From contig NC_091138.1 of the NCBI RefSeq assembly GCF_041381155.1, positions 35,209,604 through 35,273,603 of the forward strand: a stretch of 64,000 nucleotides of DNA, in the 5' to 3' direction. The stretch comes from Argopecten irradians. Taxonomy: Eukaryota > Mollusca > Bivalvia > Pectinida > Pectinidae. Shown here piece by piece: positions 54,720 through 64,000 of this stretch (its first letter is position 1; each line of letters begins with the position of its first letter). The notes below the pieces were generated by a model. It made no database searches. It was not told where the DNA came from and was given only the letters and a program-made list of their open reading frames with translations. The translations under genes were made by a program, and so were the position numbers.

Positions 54720-55677
54720 TGAATAAGGTCGTCTATAGCATTTTAACATCCATATCGGTCCTGGCTTACCCCTAAGGGACCAAAGGGACGGAGTCAAATA
54801 TTCTTCTTATGAATTTCACAGGCTTGACGGAGGCAAATACTCTACGTTGATTTTAAAATCACTAACCGACTTCAAAGACCAGTACATAGTGTTTATATGT
54901 CTTTGTTACATTTTGTATCCGAACTCGAGTGACCGTTAAGGTTGTTTTAATTCAAAAATATATGTAGATTAATAAAATTGATCAAATATAGGCCGTTAAA
55001 CACAAACAAACAAACCTTTTTTTAATCTCCCGTAATTGTCAATGAATTCGATAGAACAGCAGATGGCAATCGAGTCATTCCTATGTTTCCACCAAAAGTG
55101 GGGTAATGAACCCACGTTTCCCGCCGCATTACTACGCCATTAGCTATTCACTTAACAAAATCACCGCACGTGTTGTGCTATCATTATACACTGATAGTGA
55201 TAATACTAGAAAGCATAGTTATTGAGTCCATGTCATTGAATACTGTAAATATGAAAGAATAACCCATATGCAGCCATCGTATCATAATGTCAAAATTTGT
55301 TTCGTCATACGATTATTCACGTTATATTTTGTGAAATGCCTAACCTGACAAGAATCTGAAGAGGTGGTAGCAATCACGTCCTTAGGAAATACAGGCTCAT
55401 CCTACGTAACCAAAGGAATCATCCCAAGGATAATCTTAACGATCAGAATGCAAGCAATTAACGCACACATTCTCTATTGTCTTATACAAATACTTCATCA
55501 ATCATCACATTAACCATTTAGGTTATTAGGTCAAAATTAATTGGCTTACACCAAGTTCACTGTGCTCTAAACACTACAGATTATATCACACTTCACTGGA
55601 AGTCTGAGTACCCTGTAAAATTCTTAAAAGGCAACATTTCCCTATTAAAACGCTAAAACTATCAGTTATACATTTTT
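54720..55677. other. Unassigned; end-of-element scraps
   Basis: 54750-54960 resembles decayed core and end-B sequence of the E8 type (GTGACCGTTAAGG near 54930). A short CACAAACAAACAAAC tail lies near 55000. The rest is unremarkable. Confidence 0.4.
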
Positions 55678-57717
55678 AGGTCACCTGAGACGAAGTCTCA
55701 AGTGACCTATTCTAATCGCCTTTTGTCCGGCGTCGTGCGTCGTCCGTCGTGCGTCGTCCTTCGTGCGTCGCATGTCCGTAAACAATTTACATTTTCGACT
55801 TCTTCTCCAAAACTGCTGAAGCAATTTCAATGAAATTCTGCACAAACCTTCTAAGGCATAAGGCCAATCAAAATTGTGAATTATATGGGAGGGGCCAAAA
55901 GGGGCAAAATTGAGTAAAATTTCAAAAATATTCTTCTCTACTCACAGATGTGGTAGAATCATATACTCTTCATAGATAGAAAGGTCTTAAGGTCCTTTAC
56001 AAAAATTGTGAATTATATGACCCTGGGGTCTCTAGTTTCCCCCTGGGGAGGAGGTTAAGTTTACTATACTTTATATTGAGAAAACACTTTTTTGCCCATT
56101 ATTTTGTCATTTGTAATAGGAAATGAGTCAAATGTTGTCAGAATTATCAGTATGAGATGGCCATTTAATCTTATTAACAAATTTTCTATGACTGACCCCC
56201 AGGGGCCTTAGGGGCGGGGTCAAAAGGGGTCAAATAGGCTAAAACTTCAAAAATCTTCTTCTGAAATCCTGGAAATGGTAGAATCAAATACTTTTCATAA
56301 ATAGAAAGGTCTTAAGGTCCTTTACAAAAATTGTGAATTATATGACCCTGGGGTCTCACGTTTCCCCCTGGGGAGGGGGTCAAGTTTACTATAGTTTATA
56401 TAGGGAAAACACATTTATGAGCATTTTTTGCTCAATTTTCATTGGAAACGAGTCAAACTTGGTTAAAATTATTAGCCTGAGATAGCATTTTAATATCATA
56501 TCCACATTGGTTCTGGCCGACCCCCTGGGGCTAAAAAAGGGTCAAATAGGCTAAAACTTCAAAAATCTTCTTCTGAAATTCTGGAAATGGTAGAAACAAA
56601 TACCTTTCATAAATAGAAAGGTCTTAAGGTCCTTTACAAAAATTGTGAATTATATGACCCTGGGGTCTCACATTTCCCCCTGGGGAGAGGGTCAAGTTTA
56701 CTATAGTTTATATAGGGAAAACACATTTATGAGCATTTTTTGCTCAATTTTTTTATTGGAAGCGAGTCAAACTTGGTTAGAATTATTAGCCTGAGATAGC
56801 ATTTTAATATCATATCCATATTGGTCCAGGCCGACCCCCTGGGGGCAGAGGGGCGGGGCCAAAAAAGGTCAAATAGGCTAAAACTTCAAAAATATTCTTT
56901 TAAAATTCTGGAAATGGTATAATCAAATACACTTTATAGATAAAAAGGTCTTAAAGTTTGTTTATAAAAATTGTAAATTATATGACCCTGGGATCTCCTG
57001 TTTCCCCTTGGGGAGGGGGTCAAGTTTACTATAGTTTATATATTAATGAGCATTTTTTGCTGAATTTTCATAGGAAATGAGTCAAACTTGGTTAGAATTA
57101 TTAGCCTGAGATAGCATTTTAATATCATATCCACATTGGTCCTGGCCGACCCCCTGGGGGTAGAGGGGCGGGGCTAAAAAGGGTCAAATAGGCTAAAACT
57201 TCAAAAATCTTCTAAAATTCTGGATATAGTAGAATCAAATAATTATAGATGGAAAGGTCTTCAGGTGTTTTATAAAAACTGTGAATTATATGACCTTAGG
57301 GTCTAACGTTACCCCCTGGGGAGGGGTCAAGTTTACTTTAGTTTATATAGGAAAAACATATTTGTGAACATTATTTGCCCAATTTTCGTAGGAAATTAGT
57401 CAAACTTGATTAGAATTATTAGCCTAAGATATAGCATTTTAACATCCATATCCGTCCTCGATGACCCCCTGGGGGACCAGAGGGGCAGGACCAAACAGGG
57501 TCAAATTGATTAAAATTTCAAAAAATACCTCTAAGTTCACAGGTTTGATGGAAGCAAATACTCTTCATAGTCTAAAAAGGTCAAATTTATAAATCACTGA
57601 CCAACTTCAAGGCCCAGCAATAGAGCATATAGTGTTTTTATGTCTTTCATTTGTTTTATTATTTGTTTCATTACATATTCTAACTCAGGTGACCGTTAAG
57701 GCCCATGGGTCTCTTGT
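55678..57717 (+). mobile_element. Large hairpin-ended element E8
   Basis: End A (55678-55708): AGGTCACCTGAGAC, GAA, GTCTCAAGTGACCT after TTTTT, then a CGTCGTGCGTCGTCCG stretch. End B (about 57685-57717): CTCAGGTGACC, GTTAA, GGCCCATGGGTC, TCTTGT. The core has about five units of 310-325 bp with AGAAAGGTCTTAAGGTCC and GACCCCCTGGGGG-type palindromes. It is 2040 bp, the longest of the set. No coding capacity. Confidence 0.88.
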
Positions 57718-57769
57718 CATATTGATACTTTACTTACCACGAAAATATCAATGGCTAACACTTGCATAC

Positions 57770-57812
57770 AGGCGGGTCCATATTAATAACACTAGCTATA
57801 AATAGGACGTTA
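57770..57812 (+). repeat. SINE 3'-end scrap
   Basis: AGCTATAAATAGGACGTTAT resembles the shared SINE tail; strongly diverged. Confidence 0.45.
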
Positions 57813-57951
57813 TACCAATCAACATCTATGTAATGGAGCCGCATTTGACCATTTTAGTTGTTATCTCTAGCTTCACATTTGTTAGATTTTCAGTCCACTG
57901 TTTCACATCTGACATTTTATCTCAAAAGAAAGTAGCCTGCCCTTATTTTTT

Positions 57952-58472
57952 AGCCCACCATCACCAGATGGTGGGCTGTTCAAATCGCCTTTCGTCCGTG
58001 GTCCGTCCGTCCGTCCGTCCGTTAACAATTCTTGTTACCGCTATTTCTCAGAAAGTACTGAAGGGATCTGTCTCAAATTTCATATGTAGGTTCCCCTAGA
58101 GCCCTAGTTTTGCATTTTGCTTTCGTAACTGATTGGTCAACAAGATGGCCGACCTGCCGCCATCTTGGATTTTGATAGTTATCGCTATTTGTCTGAAATT
58201 ACTGAAGGGATATCTCTCAAATTCCATGCAAAGGTTTCCCTTGGGCCCTAGTTGTGCAAAGTACCTTTGGGAATGATCGGTCAACAAGATGGCCAACCGG
58301 CCTCTATCTTGGATTTCACCGCTGTTTCTCAGAAAGTAATGAAGCGATCTGTCTTACATTTCGTATGTAGTATGTTTGAAAAAGTTTGAAAAGCAGGGAA
58401 AAGATCCCTCTTTCCATTGTCAGACATAGACCATTCTTTGGTGGGCGCCAAGATCCCTCTGGGATCTCTTGT
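57952..58472 (+). mobile_element. Hairpin-ended element E7 (same family as E6)
   Basis: End A: AGCCCACCATC, ACC, AGATGGTGGGCT (57952-57977), followed by four CCGT repeats. End B: CTTTGGTGGGC, GCCA, AGATCCCTCTGGGATCT, CTTGT, ending 58472. The core has about three degenerate units with CAACAAGATGGCC. Confidence 0.88.
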
Positions 58473-58565
58473 ATTTTCTTTCTCCGTGACCACCAGCCAC
58501 ACCATTATGAAATCGATTCATCATTACATACTTTTCAGGAACTTGGATGTAATGTGTTTGCACAC

Positions 58566-58706
58566 AATCATCAGATGGAGGGATATTCCAATCACATTTC
58601 GTCCATGGTCCATCTGTCTGCTAGTTCAATTAACAATTCTTGTTACCGCCATTTTTCAGACAAATCATTTTTGAAGGGCGCCAAGATCTCTTTGGGATCT
58701 CTTGGA
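58566..58706 (+). mobile_element. Decayed minimal E6/E7-type element
   Basis: ATCATCAGATGGAGGGATAT, a CGTCCATGGTCCATC stretch, one partial core unit, then GGGCGCCAAGATC and TTTGGGATCTCTTGG. It has the architecture of E7 with the core nearly gone. Confidence 0.6.
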
Positions 58707-59630
58707 TGATACAAGGAGTGACTCATATTCATATATGATCTTCAATTAATGTCGACTTCACGTGAACTAATGGAATTTTTCACTTTTAGAGTGTCGTATT
58801 GTTGGTAGTTAATTTTTACTAAGATAGGCTTTTACAGTTTCACCAGCGTTTCCGGATGTTCGGTGGTAAAGCTTGACGGACGGATTTTCCTAATCTGTGT
58901 TTGCTGGTTATATTCTTAAATTATTTTTCGAAAGTACTACCAAATTGTTTATTTAGTGCCATCTTATCCCGCTGCACTTAGTCAGAATTTACATAAGGCG
59001 GATTGGGTTCAATTTGAAAACTTATGCAACGATGAGCTCATTTATTTGAGAAGTCTTTTGAATAAAAAGTTTACACACGGTGGACGGCGCACGACGACTG
59101 ATGGAGCATGATGACTAAAGGTCATCCTGACCCTGTGGTGACATAAAAAGAGTTGGTTTGTATTGCCTTAATTGTTTGCCACTACTATATTCTTTGAGGC
59201 GTTGTATTATGCCAATAGTCGAAAAACCCATGGGCCTCTTGTAAATGTTGACTGGAGCGCCAACGTTGGACCCCTACAACAAGAACCATTACCTTGTGTT
59301 TTCATTGCGGAGAAATGTGGAATCTTTATTTTTCTATGGAGATTTTAGTATTTAAAAATTACAGAGCCCTGTAAGTAGATAGATTTCTGCTGGAAGATAA
59401 AAGCAGGTGCAGTTTTCCGGAGACGACAAGCTTCTAAAAGAAGTGACAGTAAATAATGCATTCAAATGCAAAACAGAATGAGAAGAAATTGCTGTCATTT
59501 TTAGTCAAGACGTGTTCTCTGTGGACAGTAGACGAGTAAGAGAAATGACCAAGCTTTCGCTATACTCCCATTTAAAAGATATGGAATTAAATATCAAACG
59601 GTAATCATGGAAAACAAACTTCAACAGAAA
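58707..59630. other. Mostly unassigned; decayed hairpin-element ends
   Basis: 59090-59145 is an end A with CACGACGACTGATGGAGCAT and AGGTCATCCTGACCC; its right arm is decayed. 59222-59243 is an end B scrap (CCCATGGGCCTCTTGT). No gene recognised. Confidence 0.5.
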
Positions 59631-59633
59631 ATA

Positions 59634-59856
59634 TTTTTTGTTTGTTTGTTTGTCTGATTCATTAACGTCCCACCAACAGCTATGGTCATGCAAGGACGGC
59701 CTCCCATGCATGCGGCGTGCTGCGTGTATGCTGTGCGAGGTGTGTTTTGGGACTCTGCGGTATATTCATGTTGTGTCTTCTTGTATAGTGGAACTGTTGC
59801 CCTTTTTATAGTGCTATATCACTGAAGTATGCCGCCGAAACACCAAGCAACACATT
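59634..59856 (-). repeat. SINE-A, 5'-truncated
   Basis: Long TTTG tail at left; breaks at ACCAAGCAACACATT. Confidence 0.88.
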
Positions 59857-59989
59857 GTAATTTCTTGTCTTGTCTTCTCTATTCTTAAAATACACAAATG
59901 GTTCTATATACTGCATTTTTTTTAATAGAACTGTCGATCCATTTCGTTCCTGTATTTTGACATATTGACATATTGACATGTACATGTAG

Positions 59990-60425
59990 GTCTGGAATAG
60001 AAGAGTATGGCGAAAAGCAGTTATTTTTAGAAGAAATAACTGAACATAGGAAGCAAACAAACAAGCTGAAAAGAGGCAAAGACAGAAAAGGAAAGGGAAG
60101 TAAAAGCCAAAAAAAATGTAAAACAGCGATGGAGTGTCTTAAGCCATCAAGTACTGGTACGTATAGATTATAATGTAATCACTCTCGTTTTTGCGATATT
60201 ACTAGGATTTAATCATTTCATTTATTTGTGTTTTATGTAGTTTCCTAATCATTCAAACTGGTAAAACTGATAAAGGTGACTTGATGTAATTATTGGATAA
60301 CACATGCTTATAACTTTAATTCATAAGTAATAGGTATGTTTACTTCTATGAATCTTCTTTCGTTTAAAGGACATGGAGCAGACAATCCAACTCCTAGAAA
60401 GAAAAAGGACCAGGGGGTTATATAA
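59990..60425 (+). CDS. Candidate two-exon gene end, Lys-rich, unrecognised
   Basis: Exon A 59990-60156, after CATGTAG and before CTG/GTACGT, encodes SGIEEYGEKQLFLEEITEHR and a Lys-rich tract. Exon B 60370-60425, after TTTAAAG, continues in frame with HGADNPTPRKKKDQGVI and a stop. The splice preserves frame. Downstream (60440-60590) a further helical Glu/Lys-rich pattern appears with stops, recalling C-termini of Myb/SANT-like proteins linked to PIF/Harbinger elements, but this is only a resemblance. Confidence 0.33.
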
Positions 60426-60631
60426 TATTTAAGGGGAAATGCAGAGAGAAACAGGATATGAAACAGGAGGAACCGGAGATAAGGAAAGAGGAAGTTAAGC
60501 TTCAATGAGAAAAAGAAGAGAGGAAACTATGACATAAATAAGAAGAAAAAAATCTTATGTTTGAAGAGTTGGGAAAATAAAGGGGCCTAACAAAATGAAT
60601 AAAAACTATCTAATATTTTTCTATCTTGCAG

Positions 60632-61036
60632 AGTAAAAGGCGACTAAATTTAGGATATCATCTTTTCTCCTAATGCCTCCCTTTGCACTTTGGCCTTGAG
60701 TTGAGCGTTCGCCCCTGTAAGGAAGGCCCTGGGTTCTGTCCTCTGGCTCCTGCATAGCGCTCAGCATACAGGGAGTGGAACGACTGGTTTGCCTGTTGTC
60801 AGTATAATTTGACCGGTTGGAGTGTGCTGATTGGTGCTTTAGGCGGCATGCTTCAGTGATATAGCACTTATTAAGGGCAACAATTCCACTATACAAGAAA
60901 AAACAACACAAACGTACCGCAGTCTCCCAAAACACCCAACTCGCACTTCAAACACGCTACACACTACTGCATGCATCGTAGGCCGTCCTTACATGACCCT
61001 GGCTGTTAATAGGACGTTAAAATAATCAAACAAAAC
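60632..61036 (+). repeat. SINE-A, CCTGGCTG subvariant
   Basis: Begins at GTAAAAGGCGACTAAATTTA, lacking the 5' hairpin, with internal deletions, and ends TTAAAATAATCAAACAAAAC. Confidence 0.88.
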
Positions 61037-61039
61037 AAC

Positions 61040-61750
61040 CTATCTTTATCACAATTGTCTATGTTTATGAATTCAGTGACATAAGAAGTATGCTATACAT
61101 TTAGTTCTTGATGGTTGTCTGAACAGTACTGTATCATAAATTCAATGACAATTCATACAATATTAATTCATAAGCTTTGCTACTTTGACTACTACTGTAT
61201 TATAAATTCAATGACAATTCATGCAATATTAATCCATAAGCTTGCGACTTTGACTATTTTGACTTACTAATAATATACATGTTCATTCAGTTCAAACAAT
61301 GAATTTTGATTTTGATGCATTCAAATCTGTCTATAATCAGTTAAAGGATTTATTCACTTACTTACTAATAGAAGATTTATGAAGATGTATGAGAAAAACT
61401 TTTGTCAATATAATTAGCAAATGTTGTCAAAACACTATAGGAGTAGTGAATGTGTCTATGTTCGCAACACGAGATAAAGTAGCAGCCGCCCCGCCAGTTG
61501 GTATAGTGACATAGACAGAGGGAACCGATTACTGTAACAATGGCGATGCCACTGTTGTTGGATCGTTAGACAAGAGATCGCCGTTCCCTGATAAAGGTAA
61601 TATAATATTTCAGATTTTCTTATATGGCCTACCGCTAAAATAAAAACTCCAACCAAAAGCTCCATAAACCTTATATAGAAAAATCAATAAAACTAGTAGT
61701 GATCATTACTTGTAACGTCCAAATACCTTTCTACAAGCTGGAGACAATTT
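61040..61750. other. No recognisable gene; 60-bp duplication
   Basis: TATAAATTCAATGACAATTC with flanking CATAAGCTT occurs twice (about 61136 and 61200). Otherwise unremarkable. Confidence 0.5.
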
Positions 61751-61754
61751 TTTT

Positions 61755-61861
61755 GAACATACCGCAGTCTCCCAAAACACTCACCACACACACACCGCAT
61801 ACTTGGAAGGCCGTCCTGTCATGACCCTGGCTGTTAAAAAGACGTTAATTAATTAAACAAG
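61755..61861 (+). repeat. SINE-A 3' end
   Basis: GAACATACCGCAGTCTCCC to AATTAATTAAACAA, 5'-truncated. Confidence 0.85.
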
Positions 61862-61868
61862 CCGTTTT

Positions 61869-62255
61869 AGGTCATGACGACCTATTGCGATAGTCTTGTC
61901 CGTCGTCGTGCGACGTCCGTTAACATTTCCTTGTAAACGCAAATACTTTAGTAAATATAAACCAAGCATAATGAAACTATGTAAACTTACATTGGATAGA
62001 TTCCGGACAAGAAAATCGACCTGATTCGACTCTAACTTATTTATAGAGTTATTGCCATTTGCAATAATAATTCTGAACCTTGTGAACACGATAATGTGAG
62101 TAAATATGCACCAATCTTTATGAAACTTTGTATGTAGACCTCTTAGATGTATGTTCCTATTTTGTGAACAAAAAATATTAGTTGCTAGAAAATTACAAAA
62201 CTAATTTGATTTATATCAAATATCGGGTGACCGTTAAGGCCCATGGGCCTCTTGT
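61869..62255 (+). mobile_element. Short hairpin-ended element E9
   Basis: End A: AGGTCATGACGACCT after TTTT, then CCGTCGTCGTGCGACGTCCG. End B: GGGTGACC, GTTAA, GGCCCATGGGCC, TCTTGT (to 62255). It is 387 bp with less than two core units, so tandem expansion is not required for mobility. Confidence 0.8.
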
Positions 62256-62648
62256 TTTATTTTTCTTACTGTCAAGAAATACTCACAATCCCAAACACCT
62301 TTCCGAAATTCCATTCCACACCGATCCGAATAGCAGACATTTTCTTGTTGAAAAGCATTTGGTTTGCTGAAAATATACCAATTCTTGTGTGCTGTGAGAG
62401 GGGGTAAGCTGGGCCCCCATAAATCACAAAGATGTTATATTGACGGGTGTTCACGTGTCGACGCATTTGCATTTCCACACTGCTTTCTCTAATGATGATA
62501 TGACAGTGCGCATGACAGAGTGGACAGGTCGGTATTCACAGAGCTGGCGATTCATACTTTTTTAATCCTTAAGAAATGACATTTTTCTAACTTTTTCCTG
62601 TGAGATTATGAATGTTACATATATGTGGTATATAGTGTCAGCTCGTTC

Positions 62649-62780
62649 ATGGGGAAATCGTCGAAAAAACGCCGCAGAAGCAAAAACTCTGCCTCAGGTG
62701 TGACCCCGCCGAGCAAAAAAGCGAATAACAACAAGATGGCTATGTCAGGTATGTCGGGTTCCTATATACGTAATGGATAA
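62649..62780 (+). CDS. Candidate first exon, Lys/Arg-rich N-terminus
   Basis: ATG at 62649 starts MGKSSKKRRRSKNSASGVTP, then PSKKANNNKMAMS, with a donor-like TCAG/GTATGT. If unspliced, the frame stops at 62780 after 43 codons. Such basic starts are seen both in nuclear host proteins and in LINE ORF1 proteins. It lies 50 bp upstream of the LINE tail on the opposite strand. Confidence 0.35.
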   Translation: MGKSSKKRRRSKNSASGVTPPSKKANNNKMAMSGMSGSYIRNG

Positions 62781-62832
62781 TTTCCGAAAACCTGTCCATT
62801 ATTAGAGAGAATGGATAGTACCGAGCCCGCAG

Positions 62833-64000
62833 TTTGTTTGTTTGTTTGTTTGAGTTTTACGGCCCATCGACAACTATGGTCATTTAGGGCCAAACTACAA
62901 GTCATGCATTAATATCAGGATAAAAGTTCAGGGTAAGAAAAAGCAAGTAAGGACTAAAACACAGATTGTAAACGTTAATTTGATAAAAAAGGTTTGCATG
63001 GGATAAAATAAATTTGGCTAAAACACATGAGAAAACTCATGCACAATGTTGATGAAACGATGAAATGTTGAGTTGTAACGATGTATGATGAGAAAACGTT
63101 CATATTTTGCTTAAAATACCGATCTCTTTGAGATAATTAAAAATACGATTATGTCTCACGGCATGAAACAAAGTGTACATGTCGGAGACATCGTAGTATA
63201 TATCTCGTATGTGTTTAAAATCAATACAATGCAATAAAATATGCTCCACTGTGAGAGGAGAATCACATGCATGGCATGTAGGAGGATCCTCCCCTCTCAA
63301 TAGATAGGAATGTGTAAAATATGTGTGTCCAGTTCGGAGCCGAGAGAGTACAACTTCCTCTCTGCGGTCTCTCCGACTGGACAGTTTAGGATTAAGTGTA
63401 GGTTGAATTTTAAACAGTTTATTGTTTGTTTCGGTAGACCACCTTTGTTGCCAATGGTGTTTGATGGCTGACTGAATTGAAGGTTTGATGTCGGTGTATG
63501 GTAGTTTCAAATCTGTTTGTGCTAGGCGAAGAGCAGTCTTAGCTGCTTCATCAGCCTGTTCATTCCCCTTTATACCCACATGACTGGGAATCCAGAGATA
63601 AGTAATTTGAGTTTTAGAAGATAATCGAAATGTTCGGATTAAAAGATTTTGGATTAGAGTATTTCTAGGGCTTCTTGATTTCAAAGCCTGAAGAACCGAA
63701 AGAGAGTCTGAACAGATGATTGCCTTTTCAATGCGGTGTTCTTCGATATGGTCAAGCGCCAGACCGATAGCACAAGCTTCCGCAGAGAAAATGGAGGCAA
63801 TATCCGGGAGTCGGATAGAGGAGCAGTGATTAGATGTACAGCATGCTGCCGCAACTTTATCACCATCTTTTGATCCGTCAGTGTAGATCTGAACATGGTC
63901 AGGGAAAGCCCTAATGCACTCCCGAAAGGAGGATTTGTGTTCTTCGGGTAATGCACTGGACTTTGCCCTCTCCTGCAAAGATAAATTGATATCAGGTGTT
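62833..64000 (-). mobile_element. LINE 3' portion with RNase H and SINE-like tail
   Basis: The minus-strand element enters from beyond the window edge, carries the ORF2 C-terminus (to 63100), has a 3' UTR of about 220 bp, and ends ATGACCATAGTTGTCGATGG, GCCGTAAAACT and (CAAA)4 at 62833. This terminal block parallels the end of SINE-A (ATGACCATAGCTGTTAATAG, GACGTTAAT, (CAAA)n). RNase H plus a CCHC-like tail points to an I-group LINE. Confidence 0.88.
63100..64000 (-). CDS. LINE ORF2 C-terminus with intact RNase H
   Basis: Open from the window edge to the stop at 63100 (about 300 codons; 5' partial, since the frame continues upstream of any start). RNase H motifs: IYTDGSKDGDKVAAA (first Asp), FSAEACAIGLAL (Glu), ICSDSLSVLQAL (second Asp) and WIPSHVGIKGNEQADEAAK (His and last Asp), all catalytic residues present. 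Downstream, PTCHACDSPLTVEHILLHC forms a Cys/His cluster common at ORF2 ends. RNase H would remove template RNA during cDNA synthesis. No stop or frameshift is visible, so this copy may be young. The RT domain must lie outside the window. Confidence 0.93.
   Translation of the reverse strand, partial: TPDINLSLQERAKSSALPEEHKSSFRECIRAFPDHVQIYTDGSKDGDKVAAACCTSNHCSSIRLPDIASIFSAEACAIGLALDHIEEHRIEKAIICSDSLSVLQALKSRSPRNTLIQNLLIRTFRLSSKTQITYLWIPSHVGIKGNEQADEAAKTALRLAQTDLKLPYTDIKPSIQSAIKHHWQQRWSTETNNKLFKIQPTLNPKLSSRRDRREEVVLSRLRTGHTYFTHSYLLRGEDPPTCHACDSPLTVEHILLHCIDFKHIRDIYYDVSDMYTLFHAVRHNRIFNYLKEIGILSKI

Noticed and set aside
63681..63956. 91-codon minus-strand ORF
   Set aside because: Alternative frame over the RNase H coding region of the LINE.

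Overview
The window looks like repeat-saturated nuclear DNA of a bivalve mollusc. A scallop or related pteriomorph would fit, but this is inference from the repeat types and I cannot name the species. Evidence: spliceosomal-type exon borders, non-LTR, LTR, Penelope, piggyBac, Crypton, pogo-type and hAT-type remnants, tRNA-derived SINEs, and many elements ending in GGCCCATGGGCC next to CTCTTGT. There are no operons, Shine-Dalgarno sites or CRISPR arrays.

Only one long intact gene is visible: an intronless-looking, RING-less TRIM-like protein (two B-boxes, coiled coil, beta-propeller) on the minus strand at 21952-23589. The other coding regions are mobile or probably mobile. They are a Crypton-type tyrosine recombinase in two clean exons (41872-43232, minus), the 3' part of a LINE ORF2 with an intact RNase H domain (63100-64000, minus), and a short SWIM-finger ORF (54241-54585, minus). 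A few single-exon candidates have good splice borders (33396-33605, 52462-52559, 59990-60425, 62649-62780).

Layout. 1-3.6 kb: APE-type LINE on the minus strand, broken by a TTAA-flanked MITE and SINE copies. 4.2-6.45 kb: gag-like pieces, an LTR-like block, degraded DNA-transposon coding. 6454-10746: one piggyBac element with TTAA duplications and terminal inverted repeats, carrying a 1.3 kb array of 31-bp repeats and a decayed transposase. 11.3-14 kb: SINE dimer, hAT-type and Penelope fragments. 16-17 kb: first hairpin-ended tandem-repeat element. 19-21.7 kb: SINE mosaic and an RT fragment. 21.9-23.6 kb: TRIM-like gene. 25.9-33.1 kb: five hairpin-ended elements nearly end to end. 34-39.4 kb: Ty3/Gypsy integrase broken by a SINE, a MITE and a LINE endonuclease fragment. 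40.8-43.2 kb: pogo-type fragment and Crypton. 43.4-46.4 kb: SINE cluster. 48-52.4 kb: more hairpin elements and a second piggyBac transposase. 53-62.3 kb: SINE mosaics, SWIM ORF and further hairpin elements. 62.8-64 kb: RNase H LINE.

Two repeat systems dominate, each about one sixth of the window by hand estimate. The first is a roughly 500-530 bp SINE-like family, here called SINE-A. It starts GGCCCTGCAGG, ends in (CAAA)n, and several copies have clear target-site duplications. It shares its 3' end with a tRNA-derived SINE (SINE-B) and, strikingly, with the RNase H LINE at the right edge, which makes that LINE's lineage the best candidate for the mobilising machinery. The second is a set of elements with the same architecture but different sequence: a long hairpin next to a T-tract at end A, a tandem-repeat core, and at end B one arm of the end-A hairpin followed by a second hairpin and usually TCTTGT. 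The terminal sequences co-vary between families. This is the strongest candidate here for an under-described biological system.
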